The translations under genes were made by a program, and so were the position numbers. Below, in pieces: positions 35,657 to 46,366 of a stretch of DNA of 64,000 nucleotides. The DNA is from Mixophyes australis. Its lineage: Eukaryota > Chordata > Amphibia > Anura > Limnodynastidae. The notes under the pieces were generated by a model. That model saw only the letters and a program-made list of their open reading frames with translations, had not been told where the DNA came from and did not search any database. The stretch is from contig JAVHZZ010000008.1 in NCBI GenBank assembly GCA_036250195.1, positions 12,495,934 through 12,559,933 on the forward strand, written 5' to 3'. Position 1 is the stretch's first letter. Every line of letters begins with the position of its first letter.

Positions 35657-36914
35657 GTCTTAACAGAGCCTGATCAACGAATAGATTGATCAGGGTGAAG
35701 CCTAGGGCACAGGATTTTGTGGGGGACCAAAATTTCCTCTTTACATTTCTTTTTTTTTTGGGCTACGCGGACTTATCGGTGATTGCCCTGGTCTAAAGGG
35801 GGTGACCCTGTCAGTCACAAATACAGGTTGCCTGGCAGCAAATCCAATTGCAATTCGACATCTCACCAGACCGAACAAAGAACCACGCCCCATCCTGACA
35901 GCTGATGACATGAAATATCTGGTAGGGCGGGGGTTATGAATTTTCTGGGGTGATAAATTGCTGGGGGGTGGGGGTAAAGAAATGGCAGGGGGACGAGGAA
36001 AACGGTTGGTAGGGGGTGATAAATTGTCCGAATATTGCTGAAATGTTTGGGGTGTACGTAAAGAAATGTTGAGTGATAAATTAGTAAATTTAGACATATA
36101 GTCAAAGAAGTGTTAAATTGATGTGTTGCTGGGGGGAAAGTGGAGTGCGGGGGGGGGGGGGGGGGGGGCGATACAGATGTATTGGCCTAGGGTAGTCGGG
36201 AGCCTTAATCAGGCCATAAGTCCTAATAAGGTTCTGTTGTCAACTATAAAGCAGAGTGCTCTATTCCTTGAGCTGCTGATGTTATGGCATTTTACAAACC
36301 AACAATTACAATAAAACAATTGTCTTACTTGAAACAAATCAGCTTTTCTTGAACAAACCACAAACTTTAACTAAGCGGCTGGATCTAATGATGCCCAAGA
36401 AAATTCCCATAGGTGACAGTATTGTACTGGTCAGCAGACATTTCCCCTAAAACCATAATGAGCACAGCTGCCTGGACAGAGCCGCCGATAGAGCCGCACT
36501 GCTGTTTATTGTGCGCAATAGATGATACCGAAATTTTAAATAAGTCCCAGAAGACAGCGATTCGATTCCTCTGCAATATTAGTGCAGGGGAAAATGAGAG
36601 ATTTACGATGTGCATCTTCTGATGATACTTGGAGGATGCAACGTAACCTCATGTTAAATCTGGCTCTCGACTTCATAAAGCTGCTCAAAGTACTCATGTA
36701 GTGTAATAAGAAGATTTCTGCTGCTAAATCAGAACGGGGGCTCCAATAATACAGATAATGTTGTTACCACAGCTGCTTCATAACAGGTAACAAAATCAGA
36801 TTCTGCGGAAGCCTTTGCATTGTGTTTTGTGTTTGCAAAATTCCGTCTGTGTACATATACTGCATTTCATGCCATAAATATATTGAATCAGCAGTTTGAC
36901 TACAAATAGAGGTA
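35657..36914. other. Intergenic sequence with low-complexity G/T tracts
   Basis: T-run at 35750-35759, GGGG-rich DNA at 35925-36015 and a long G-run at 36148-36168. Open frames of 60-118 codons in this part reflect these tracts or are chance. The opposing frames at 36385-36622 show no domain I recognise. Confidence 0.4.
36148..36168 (+). repeat. Long G homopolymer
   Basis: About 20 uninterrupted G residues follow AGTGCGG. It has G-quadruplex potential and the exact length is liable to assembly or sequencing error. Confidence 0.8.
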
Positions 36915-37116
36915 TTTTATTGCAACAATGTAACAAATCCGTTGTAGCAAAAGCAAAGTAAACTCTTTTGGGAAGAGTCAATTAGAAAAAAATATGCGCA
37001 ATGTGTCACCGGAACGGCCGTGAAGACACCTCCGCGTATTTTTTTTAGTGAAATCTCCCCCTGAAGAGTTTACTTTGCTTTTGCTACAGTGGATTTGTTA
37101 CATTGTTGCAATAAAA
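36915..37116. repeat. 51-bp inverted repeat (fold-back)
   Basis: TTTTATTGCAACAATGTAAC... at 36915-36965 is reverse-complemented at 37066-37116 with 2 mismatches in 51. The 100-bp loop holds GCGCAATGTGTCACCGGAACGGCCG. Probably the inner part of a palindromic DNA transposon whose outer ends I could not define. Confidence 0.82.
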
Positions 37117-37281
37117 GACCCATATGCGAGCAAAAGTCAGATTGACGGTAAAAATGCGCATCCCTGATGTTCCCGAGAACGTCGCTGCTAGTTGAATCTC
37201 CACCTTTAAGGCGGGTGTCAAACAGGCACTTTGAACGGGATGAGGATTAATGTAGACAGCTTTTTTAGTGGTAGTCATTAA

Positions 37282-37933
37282 CCCGATGCTGGTAACGCCG
37301 ACATCGGATTCCCCGACATCAAGAGACCGAAGGTGTCATTCCCGACAGAGTGGTAATAGTGACAGCTTGAAAACGAGACGTCAAACAGTTCCGACACTGT
37401 ACAATGTTCTTTACAATGCCTAGAACATTGTGTAGCCGGTGGCTCCTTAAATTAGCAGCTTAAAAGCATGAATCATAGTGTGATCCTTTAAACTCACGTC
37501 ATTGTAGGCTGCCGGGATCTTCATTCGTCAGAACTGTTAGACGACTAGGGTCATGGGTTCAATTCCCTACCATGGCTTTATCTGTGAGGAGTTTGTATGT
37601 TCTCCCCGTGTTTGCGTGGGTCTCCTCCGGGTGCTCCGCTTTCCTCCCACACTCCGAAAATTTACTGGTAGGTTAATTGGCCGCTAACAAAAAAAAATTG
37701 ACCCTAGTCTGTGTGTGTGTGTGTCTCTGTCTGTCTGTCTGTGTGTTGGGGAATTTAGACTGTAAGCTCCAACGGGGCAGGGACTGATGTGAATGAGTTC
37801 TCTGTACAGCGCTGCAGAATTAGTGGCGCTATATAAATAAATGGTAATAATAATAATAATACCAAGCTGTCGGGAAGGACACCATCGGTCTCATCACGTC
37901 GGGTTGTCCGATATTGGCGTTTCCAGCATCGGA
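37282..37933. mobile_element. Fold-back MITE interrupted by a SINE
   Basis: The 74-bp arms 37282-37355 and 37860-37933 are inverted repeats: CCGATGCTGGTAACGCCGAC pairs with TTGGCGTTTCCAGCATCGG, and GGTGTCATTCCCGACAG pairs with CTGTCGGGAAGGACACC. I count roughly 80-85% identity. The right arm is directly abutted by the tail of a V-SINE (37540-37859), so the SINE probably inserted into an older palindromic element. Left interior 37356-37539 is unassigned. Confidence 0.75.
37540..37859 (+). repeat. V-SINE-like SINE nested in a fold-back element
   Basis: Begins within the tRNA-like head (ACTAGGGTCATGGGTTCAAT, box B retained; box A lost), followed by AGGAGTTTGTATGTTCTCCC, CCTCCGGGTGCTCCGC, a (GT)n/(CTGT)n expansion at 37711-37745, GACTGTAAGCTCCAACGGGG and GGCGCTATATAAATAAATGG(TAA)n. 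The simple repeat inside the SINE is unusual among the copies of this window. Confidence 0.85.
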
Positions 37934-40384
37934 AAGGTGGCATGAGGTGCCCAACCCATCTTTTTTTGCACTCAAATAATCATTAATAACTTTGATGTAA
38001 TGCTGCATTAAATATACATATTGAATAAATACAAGATCAATATAAAAATCTCTCTGCAGAATTTCCTATTAGGACCTGTCATCCCCACGTCAAATTAGAC
38101 GGGCGTTGAAAGACAACAATCCCCACTTGCCCTATATTACAGACATGACAAATATTAACACCTGGATAATGGATAACTGGTCTCAGTGCATACACATTGC
38201 ATAATTGTGCTGACGGCAGAGTACAAACACATGAAAAATAAAATACCTGGCAAACAAATGAAACATAATCTTTGCCCTCTAGAAGTTGTTTATTATGAAT
38301 GTAAGGATCAAATGATCATTTAAGGTCATTGTGATTTAATGAGGGTAATGTGCCAAAATAAAACAGGTAGCAATGTCCAGACTTTGCAAAAAAGGACATC
38401 AGAGTGCATGGCATGGGGCACACATTTAGGGATAAATTCAGCTATAGGGAGCAAATTTGCACTTGGGCAAACAATGGTGCAAATACAATTTTATTTTTGC
38501 ATGCAGGAAAGATACCCCCTGCTTTGTAGCACACAAGTACAAAGCAGCTATATTTTAACACTACCATTTAGAGTTAAGCTTGAATGCACCCCCTTCCAAC
38601 TCTAAATCCCCCCACTCTTGCACACACACACACACACACAAACTCACACACATACATACACACAAACACACACACTTCAGATTAATATGGCTTTGCTAAG
38701 AATGAAGCTTTTTGCTGGATTCTCTCCTAATATTTAGAGTCTTGTCCCTTATCCACCCAAACTCTGATCACAAATGGACATATTTGGGTAAAATAAACCC
38801 ACTTTTCTGATAAGCCCCGCCCCACTTGCAGCCTGCGTATCAGGATGTACCGCCAAACTTGGGACAGTTAGGAGGTATGAATAAGGCAACGGGTGCAAGG
38901 GGTTTGCAGAGCCATCTCAGATGACCCGAGACTATTCTGGTATACAATCACACAATTGCCTGTCTCCCATTGATGCGAAAATTGGTACTGTTTTGTACTA
39001 TACAAGCTCCGTTGTGGTAAATGCCAATTGCTGCTTTTGAAAGCGCTCAGTCTGGGAAAAGTTGGAAAGAGTTCAGTGCTAGAAAGGAAGGAATTGGATT
39101 GGTTGTAAAGCCAGAGTAAGCAGGACTTGGTTGGAGGATCCAGCAATCAACCAATCAGAAGCACAACTCTCCAGCACTGAACACGCCCCCTCTTGGTAAC
39201 TTCTCACAATCGCTGTCAGAAGCAACGATTCTCATTTAAATGCCAGGGGAGTGAGCTATCTCCTTTAAGTACTGCTGTCATCGATTTATTTATTTAGCAT
39301 TTTGAAAATAAAGAAGACAACCCTAACATTAATTCCTTCACTATCAGGTGTTTTGGGCTCTGAAAAGGCAGCACAAAAAAAAGGATATTTAGACACAAGG
39401 GCGGAGAACCACTTTAAGCTTTTTAAATATGTTATTTTAGTAAACAACATTTTTTTATTTTTTTGGTCTTTTTTTTAATATCTGAATTGGTGTCACAGCT
39501 AAATGTGGCAAATAACAGCTATAACATTAAAGCAGTACCATTAGGCTTCCAAACAATAAGTTACAAAATAATAATGATTAACATAAAAGGATTGGAAAAC
39601 ATTTCAGTCACTCATTGTGTCTGAATGATTCTGATATTATAAAGTGTATCTTTCTACTTCTCTTATCTTTAAATTGTACTTATACCATCAATTTTCCTTT
39701 GCAATTAACAGAAATTTGACATGTTCTTACAATTCCCATTATGTACAGTACTGGGGCTTTTTATTTGTGTTTTAACTCTAGTTATTTACATATACCGGAG
39801 CTGATTGACATGACAGACATAAAAAAAAGTAATATGCTTCACTTGCCATAGACTGATCAAAGCAAGTCTGATTGGTTGGTGCTTTAAAGCTTCTGGACCA
39901 ATTTTGTTAAATGTTTTTTTGGAACCTGGTGTAGAATGTGATATACATACTACGCTGGCAACCATCAGTCCCCAGCCCTATGCGTTTCTTTCTCCTCCGC
40001 CTTCAGTAGTATTTACTAAGCATCTAAGACTAGAATTCTATAACTGCCGATAATTAAACTAGTTCTAAGATTTTATTCCCTGCTGGTCTATCTTATTATA
40101 ACATATTTTGTTCCATTGTTTTATTACAAGGGAAATGATCTGTTAGTAATGTTTAAGGTGCATTTGACTATGGTCAGAGCTCTCTTGTGTTATCCATCTT
40201 AATCTCCGGTTTATCAGTTATCCACTCCAGTGACCTCATTATAATAAACATAGGTCCTTAAGGTCCATAGGTCCTGTTCATTATAACCAAATGGTTAAAT
40301 AAAAAAAACACATACACAATCGTCGAATATAATTTAACCTAAAGACTTGAAGCTCACTAAACCCTTCTTCACCATTTTATTAAA
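37934..40384. other. Intergenic DNA with CA repeat and decayed family B end
   Basis: A (CA)n tract with imperfections lies at 38617-38672. At 38750-38879 a family B-like segment ends GGGACAGTTAGGAGGTATG. The rest is AT-rich without supported genes; short frames at 38339-38605 and 38868-39146 are unrecognised. Confidence 0.4.
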
Positions 40385-41019
40385 TCTTCTATATACAAAT
40401 CATTGGTTTGTTTGTTACTTTGTCTGTCTGATTATGCATTCGGACATCCCTGCACCGATAGGGATGAAACCAAGGCGAGGTGGTCCAGATGGAACCCAAT
40501 GCTGTACGTTGGGCAGAACTTTGACCCGGGAGCCTGTTCTGAGCGTTCCACTAGATGGATTTGGATGAAAACTTCACAGAGTGGTAACATTGGATCCCAG
40601 AAGACATACTATGGGGTTGAGGTCCTGGACAAACCTTCAGCTGGTGTACCTTGGTGTACCAACCTTCAGTTGGCGGAAGTTTGATCCAGGGAGCCTGTTT
40701 TAGTCCTTCCACTGGCTGGATTTTGATGAAAAGTTCACAGAGGGGTGGCAATTGGTCTAGGGTGCGTAATGGAGTCTTTGGGTCCCGGTCGGACCTCCTG
40801 TTGGTGTTGCTGGGCAGAACTTTGACCCAAGGAGGCTGTTCTGGGCCTTCCAGTGGATGAATGACATCTTAGCTGCTAATTATTTTTAAAAGGTTGACAG
40901 TTATTGATAAATAAAAAAGGTTGACAGTTACATCCAACTCATTGATAACTTAATAACTTGAAGATTTAACTTAATAACGTGAAGATTTAAACCCGTGCAA
41001 CGCTGGGTACTTCAGCTAG
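40385..41019 (+). mobile_element. Non-autonomous Helitron, complete
   Basis: The element starts TCTTCTATATACAAATC after an A and ends with CTAG before a T, matching the Helitron rule of insertion between A and T with 5' TC and 3' CTRR. Eleven bases upstream of CTAG is the hairpin-forming ACCCGTGCAACGCTGGGT, a terminal hairpin motif well known in animal Helitrons. The 5' region has TTTGTTTGTTACTTTGTCTG and GCACCGATAGGGATGAAACC, also typical. No Rep/helicase coding region is present. The middle is a roughly 140-160-bp imperfect tandem (GGGCAGAACTTTGACCC-like starts at 40509, 40669 and 40810). Confidence 0.85.
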
Positions 41020-42586
41020 TATAAAATTCTCCTTTCTTCTTTCCTAATCTGTCGTATTCCAATTTGGGAAACACAGTACAGAACAAAATTATTTTTTATT
41101 GGGATTTTTTGTGTTTTGGTTTTCTTTTCCATTTGGACTACGACGGATCAGGAAAGAAGATAAAAAAAAATGTGCTTTTATATTCAATGAAGTGATGATT
41201 GAGGGTGAGCGCTGTTTTGGCTCCAGTGTACTTTTTCTCAAATGATAGTGGGTGTGGGCTGTTATGTAACTATCGTCTTGCAGGGAGTGCAGCTGTTACG
41301 GACCCCTCACCTCCGGTTCCGCCGCTCAGGGAGGGGCTTTCCAATGAACCTATGGAGCGTTCTCGCTGTTTGTTACAAACTACTTGGGGTACAATGTTTA
41401 TTGAGAGATGCTTGAATCTTGCTACTCAAAAGTAGATACCAAAGTTTTCTCTTTTGCTCTTTGCTCGTAAGAGTTTGTCATTTATTCTCCATCACTGACA
41501 TGGAAGTCAGTTTTACAGTCACCAACCTATTGATTTATTATTGGTGGATGCTGTACTTTATTTTTTTTGTGTTTTCTGATTGCAAGACTAATGCAACCAT
41601 GTCTGCTTCCCTCCTTCACATTTCATTTCCCAGAAAGAGCAGAGGAGACGGGCTTTATTGACAAATCCTAATGACAAAGAAATCTCAATGCTCACAGAGG
41701 CGACCTGTGTTATTGTGCCATCTGACATGACATGTAGTGTATGGGATTTTTCTAACTCCGCTGCTCGGTAAATGATGTCCAGGATCAATGTTGTATGGTG
41801 CATTCAGCATCGCTTCGGTCGTACGGGCGCCTCCTCTACTTATATGGATCGCTAATGCTCGCTACAATGAAATGGACAAGTCAGTTACGTTACAAAAGAT
41901 AATTAAAGGATGCATTTTATAGTGTAGTTGTGCTGCAGTGATACTGCCAGGTAAATTCACTAGAAAGCATTGATTTCTGTCACCACAAGAGCTTGACATA
42001 TACTTTTCTGAGTAAGGAGAAATCAAAGATATTGGTACTTTTGCCACTAACAAAATAATACCATATATTTAGCTGAATGCAAAGCAGTTTTCCAGTCTTA
42101 GGTGTGTTTTATACAAATTTTTCTACTCGAAACCAGGACATTGGCTCTTCTGGAGCACATACCGTTTGCACAATGCATCCAGATTTGGATAAAGACAGAC
42201 CCCTGACTTAAAATTTTTAGTTCCAGGGGGCGAAAAAGAAAAATACCCTCAATTTTAACCAAATTAACCTAAAATTTTCATAAACTGCGCCCCCCCTTCA
42301 GCGTTGTGCCCTGGGCAGTCGTCCATATCGCACAGCCCTAGTTACAGCCCTGGACAAGGAGGCAAAAAAGACATTTGCCCTGGGTACACTAGGAATAGGA
42401 ACCCGACATTACAGATTCTAGTAATAAAGTCTTGATAGGACAAGCCACAACCTTCCTGTCCTCTAAGAAGAAACGAGAACCCTTGTTTGAAAGATGAGAG
42501 TATCCAATCTCAAAAAAATTGCATGACTATGGTGACTACAAACCTCAACTGAAAAAGTTTTTAAACTAACCTTCACAAGACCTAGT
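41020..42586. other. Intergenic sequence, possible dispersed repeat at 42200-42370
   Basis: At 42285-42360, CGCCCCCCCTTCAGCGTTGT, GCCCTGGGCAGTCGTCC and CACAGCCCTAGTTACAGCCC resemble a common vertebrate dispersed repeat, without partner here. Nothing else supported. Confidence 0.35.
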
Positions 42587-42889
42587 ATACCTCTCAAAAT
42601 TTAGAATCACGAAATCGGGGAAACAACAAGTCTGTCACTCACCGGACTGTGAGTGCTTCTTCCCGGACATTTAGGAACCGTGGCCGTCCTCCATCCTGAG
42701 GGTCTGCGCATGCGCAGCCCTTTCCTATACTTCAGTGTATGTCCCTTTAACTCAATTGGCAGATCAGGCAACACTCCCTATATTAAGCACCTGTGGTCAA
42801 CACCACATGGCCTGATCTTGGAGTCTCATTCCCCATGAGTCTCTGAAGGTGTTCCTGTATTCCTCGTGTATTCAGCGCTGCTGATTCCT

Positions 42890-42957
42890 GTGGTTTCCAA
42901 ACCACTTCTATCTCTGTGGTTTCCAAACCACTTCTACTGCTGTGGTTCCCATACCAC
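42890..42957 (+). repeat. Three 16-bp hairpin units in the LTR leader
   Basis: GTGGTTTCCAAACCAC at 42890-42905 and again at 42916-42931 is a perfect 7-bp stem with 2-nt centre; the third unit GTGGTTCCCATACCAC (42942-42957) keeps a 5-bp stem. The spacing is exactly 26 bp. Confidence 0.85.
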
Positions 42958-42965
42958 TTCTACCA

Positions 42966-43420
42966 TCAACTGTATCATCGTGACTGTTTGCTGATTCCTA
43001 TCCGCTGCCTCCGTGCACTACAGTCTTCTAAACCACTTCAACGCTATTATATATCATTGTGACTGTTTGCTGATTCCTATCCGCTGCCTCCGTGCACTAC
43101 AGTCTTCTAAACCACTTCAACGCTATTATATATCATTGTGACTGGTTGCTGATTCCTATCCGCTGCCTCCGTGCACTCCAGCCTTTACTTCACATCCACT
43201 CACCTGTTCATCATCAAGTCTGTGAGCTGATTCCTATCCGCTGCCTCCGTGCACTACAGTCTCCAGCTTGCAACTCGCCTGTGTTCATCATCGTGACTGT
43301 TAGCTGATTCCTACCCGCTGCCTCCGTGCACTACAGTCTCCAGCTTGCAACTCGCCTGTGTTCATCATCGTGACTGTTAGCTGATTCCTATCCGCTGTCC
43401 CTGTGCACTGCAGTCTCATC
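42966..43420 (+). repeat. LTR-internal tandem repeat, about 6 units of 68-79 bp
   Basis: The block CTGATTCCTATCCGCTGCCT followed by CCGTGCACTACAGTCT recurs after GTGACTG(T)T(T/A)G. The first steps are 79 bp (42982, 43061, 43140), later ones about 70-76. The first two units are nearly identical, implying recent duplication. Confidence 0.85.
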
Positions 43421-44169
43421 TCAGCTCTCCTGTGTTTCCTCGAGACTGCTGCTCTCATTGCCATCCGCTACTCTTCGTGATCAACAGCTCCTGGTCTACT
43501 CTGCTCTCCCGTGTTCCATCGCTGTTGGTACCTGTTGGTTGCTACTGGTTACCTCCGTGTGCCCGCAGAGCCCTGCTGCTGCTGTCAGCGCTATCGTCCA
43601 TCTCCTGCTGATCCGCTCTCCACGCCTTCACGTGTCCCGCTGGTCTCTACCCTCCTGTCAGCATTGGATTCGTATCTCATCAGCTACTCCTCTGCTGGAT
43701 CATCTCCATTCTCCTGGGTCCTCCCTGAGTCCAGTTCCACGTGTTACTGATTCCTGTGGATTCGTGTCCCTGTTGGTCTACTCACCTGTGCGCTGCACCT
43801 ACTAGACCGCTGCCTCATCCATCCAGGGACTTCTCATCCAGCCGGCCTCCTGCCGCTCAGGTATCGCTGCACTCCTATCTGACTGCCTGCTTCTGAACCA
43901 CGGTATGCATACTTCTCATTGACTGTGCTGGTGTATTGCATATCTTGCTGGACTGTGTTGGTTCTCCTCTGGAGTCTGCTATCCGCTGAGTCTATTGCCA
44001 TCATTGACTGTGTTATCTGGTGCTGGATTACTTCAAGAGACTTTCTATATTTGCAGACCTGTTCAGTCATTTATATATATATTGTGCATATTACTATGGA
44101 TCGTGTATAAGGTGCCCGTGTATATCCTGTGTTGCAGTCTCTCCCCGTGCACCTCCTCACATATATATT

Positions 44170-44429
44170 CAGTGGTACAACTTGCTGATGACAGACCACT
44201 GATCCCTGTTTCCTGTATCACCTGTTCCAGTATCCTCTCACATAGCAGTGGTACAACTTGCTACCGCAGACCACTGACTACCCGGATACCTCCACTTGGA
44301 TTCCATTCCTTCACTCAGACAGCGGTACAACTTGCTATCCGCAGACCGCTGACTCTCATCACCTCCTTGTTTCTGTTGGACATTCCTCCTCACTATAGCA
44401 GTGGTACAACTTGCTATCGCAGACCACTG
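44170..44429 (+). repeat. LTR-internal repeat of four hairpin units
   Basis: Each unit has CAGTGGT (or CAGCGGT), then ACAACTTGCT, then AGACCACTG (or AGACCGCTG). Stem halves lie at 44170/44195, 44246/44270, 44320/44345 and 44399/44423. The 7-bp stem is preserved in all four, including a paired T-A to C-G change in unit three. An inner TGC/GCA pair can form in units two to four. Confidence 0.85.
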
Positions 44430-44773
44430 ACTACCTTCACGTGCCCTTGCCCATACAGTTCCTCGTGTATTATTACCTCCATATTACCAGTGCTGCTAGT
44501 CATAGACTTTCCTGAGCATCTCATCATCTACCATTTCCTGTTCCGTGATCACCCAGCTACCAGAGTACCCTATTACCATCTACATTGCTCTGGTAAGCCT
44601 ACCACCTGGTGATCCCTGGGTAAAGACTCCTAGTGCCCGTGACAAAGTCCCGCTCCTGTGCTGCCTAAAATCCGCCCACAGATGCGCAAATTTAGGTTAA
44701 GCTCCACCCACTTTTGATTTGCAACCCGCAAATCGGTATGGTCCAATAAAATCAGGACAGTTGGGAGGCATGC

Positions 44774-44936
44774 CTAATGTAAGCCCAAGTCCTGAATCTG
44801 AACCTACCACAAGATTTAACTCTAGACCTAAGATTAGTTCTGTTTTTCCAAGTGGTATGGGGTGTGCTAACACCTTAAATCAGCTTTAGGTGCAGCTGAT
44901 CTGTTGGAGAGATACAAGACACACTGGGGCATATTC
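44774..44936. other. Short intergenic stretch
   Basis: Nothing recognised between the split family B element and the palindromic MITE. Confidence 0.35.
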
Positions 44937-45142
44937 AATTACGATTCCCGATCCGCGGGATCGCGCCGGAACGGCCGCAAATCTAATCTGCGGTACTGCA
45001 TTAACGTGGATTTTCGTTTGCAGCCCATAGGGCTGCGTACGAAAATCGGCGTTAATGCGGTACCGTATTAACAGCCGTACTGCGCATTTTCCGCGGTAAC
45101 GCGCGTTACCGCGGATCGGATCGTAATTGAATATGCCCCATT
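44937..45142. mobile_element. CpG-rich palindromic MITE, family C
   Basis: GGGGCATATTCAATTACGAT at the left is exactly inverted at the right (ATCGTAATTGAATATGCCCC). The palindrome resumes at the centre: GATTTTCGT...GCAGCCCATAGGGCTGC...ACGAAAATC, and the arms include CGCGGGATCGCGCC and GCGGTAACGCGCGTTACCGC. CpG is much denser than in the surroundings. About 206 bp, non-coding. Confidence 0.85.
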
Positions 45143-45692
45143 GAATGTTATGACAACCACCATCTTACTGACTGGACCCCACATCTGCCCATTCTAGATC
45201 CATCTGTCATTAAATATCTTCTCTCCAGCAACCCGCGTACAGCAGACCTGACACTCCCCAGTAGTACAGGTAAATAGATGTGGACAGGTGCAACGCACAA
45301 ACATTAGGAGTCCCATCGAACAGAGTTCCACTGATATATGAGAATAGGTGAGAACATATTGTTTTATCAGCTCTTTACTGCACTTGTGTGTTTTGCAAGC
45401 AGGACCAGAAAAATATTTTTAAACATGGTTATTACTGTACATTATAGCAACGATAGTAAATTATCTTGCTGCCCCCCCCCCCCAAAAAAAAAAACAGTTG
45501 TTCCTACCAGTAATAATAAATAAAGTGGCTAAATATTTGTTGTCTATAATATACATTGCACTAATAAAAATATCTTATCCTGTGTCACTGGGAATTTGTC
45601 AGGGCCAGTGGAGGTATATAGTAGGGGAGCTTGGGTGGTAACCAAGGCCTTAGTGAGGGACCCAAACATTCCCTTTTCAAAGATCAGGAATA
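45143..45692. other. Intergenic sequence with C-run/A-run
   Basis: A C-run directly followed by an A-run lies at 45472-45494. No gene or other repeat supported. Confidence 0.4.
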
Positions 45693-46366
45693 GAGTGATC
45701 CTTGGCTGAGGGGCTTACTGTATGCTCCAATGATCCTGGGGTAATGGGCTTACTGTATGCTCCAATGATCCTGGGGTGAGGGGCTTACTGTATGCTTCAA
45801 TGATCCTGGGGTGAGGGGCTTACTGTATGCTCCAATGATCCTGGGGTGAGGGGCTTACTGTATGCTTCAATGATCCTGGGGTGAGGGGCTTACTGTATGC
45901 TCCAATGATCCTTGAGTGAGAGGCTTACTGTATGCTCCAATGATCCTGGGGTAATGGGCTTACTGTATGCTCCAATGATCCTGGGGTGAGGGGATTACTG
46001 TATGCTCCAATGATCCTGGGGTGAGGGGCTTACTGTATGCTCCAATGATCCTTGGGTGAGGGTCTTACTGTATGCTTCAATGATCCTTGAGTGAGGGGCA
46101 TACTGTATGCTCCAATGATCCTGGGGTGAGGGGCTTACTGTATGCTCCAATGATAATGGGATGAGGGGCTTACTGTATGCTCCAATGATCCTGGGGTGAG
46201 AGGCTTACTCTATGCTCCAATGATCCTTGGGTGAGGGGCTTACTGTATGCTCCAATGATCCTGGGGTGAAGGGATTACTGTATGCTCCAATGATCCTGGG
46301 GTGAGAGGGGCTTACTGTATGTTCCAATGATCCTGGGGTAATGGGCTTACTGTATGCTCCAATGAA
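45693..46366. repeat. 35-bp minisatellite, 19 units
   Basis: Unit core CTTACTGTATGCTCCAATGA followed by TCCTGGGGTGAGGGG. I count 19 occurrences of the TACTGTATG-type marker. Variants GTAATGGG, TGCTTCAATG, CCTTGAGTGAG and GGGATTACTG appear in more than one unit, pointing to block duplication. One unit is 37 bp (GAGAGGGG). Confidence 0.93.

Larger units (their letters stand above)
42633..44644 (+). mobile_element. Solo LTR (Gypsy-like), 2,012 bp, with 5-bp target duplication
   Basis: The element begins TGTCACTCACC and ends GCCCGTGACA, so TGTCAC/GTGACA forms a perfect 6-bp inverted terminus of TG..CA type. AAGTC is duplicated at 42628-42632 and 44645-44649. A TATA-like CTATATTAAGC (about 42778-42788) puts transcription on the plus strand, leaving a leader of about 1.8 kb that is strongly pyrimidine-rich. 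The leader is made of three successive direct-repeat systems (see separate entries). No gag, pol, primer-binding site or second LTR is adjacent, so it is a recombination-derived solo LTR. The Gypsy assignment is inferred from the 5-bp duplication and the C/T-rich leader style. The plus-strand frames of 60-205 codons inside it have no recognised domain and are not called genes. Confidence 0.85.
42587..44773. mobile_element. MITE family B, split by a solo LTR
   Basis: Left part 42587-42632 (TATACCTCTCAAAATTTAGA...) and right part 44645-44773 (ending GACAGTTGGGAGGCATG) fit the family B termini. The LTR 42633-44644 lies between them, and the 5-bp AAGTC is present on both sides, so the MITE is the older host. 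Confidence 0.65.

Noticed and set aside
36385..36622. Opposing 69- and 76-codon frames as host exon
   Set aside because: No flanking splice sites or protein family recognised; overlapping antisense frames suggest chance.
43995..44612. 205-codon plus-strand open frame
   Set aside because: It lies wholly inside the solo LTR and its peptide repeats mirror the non-coding hairpin units.
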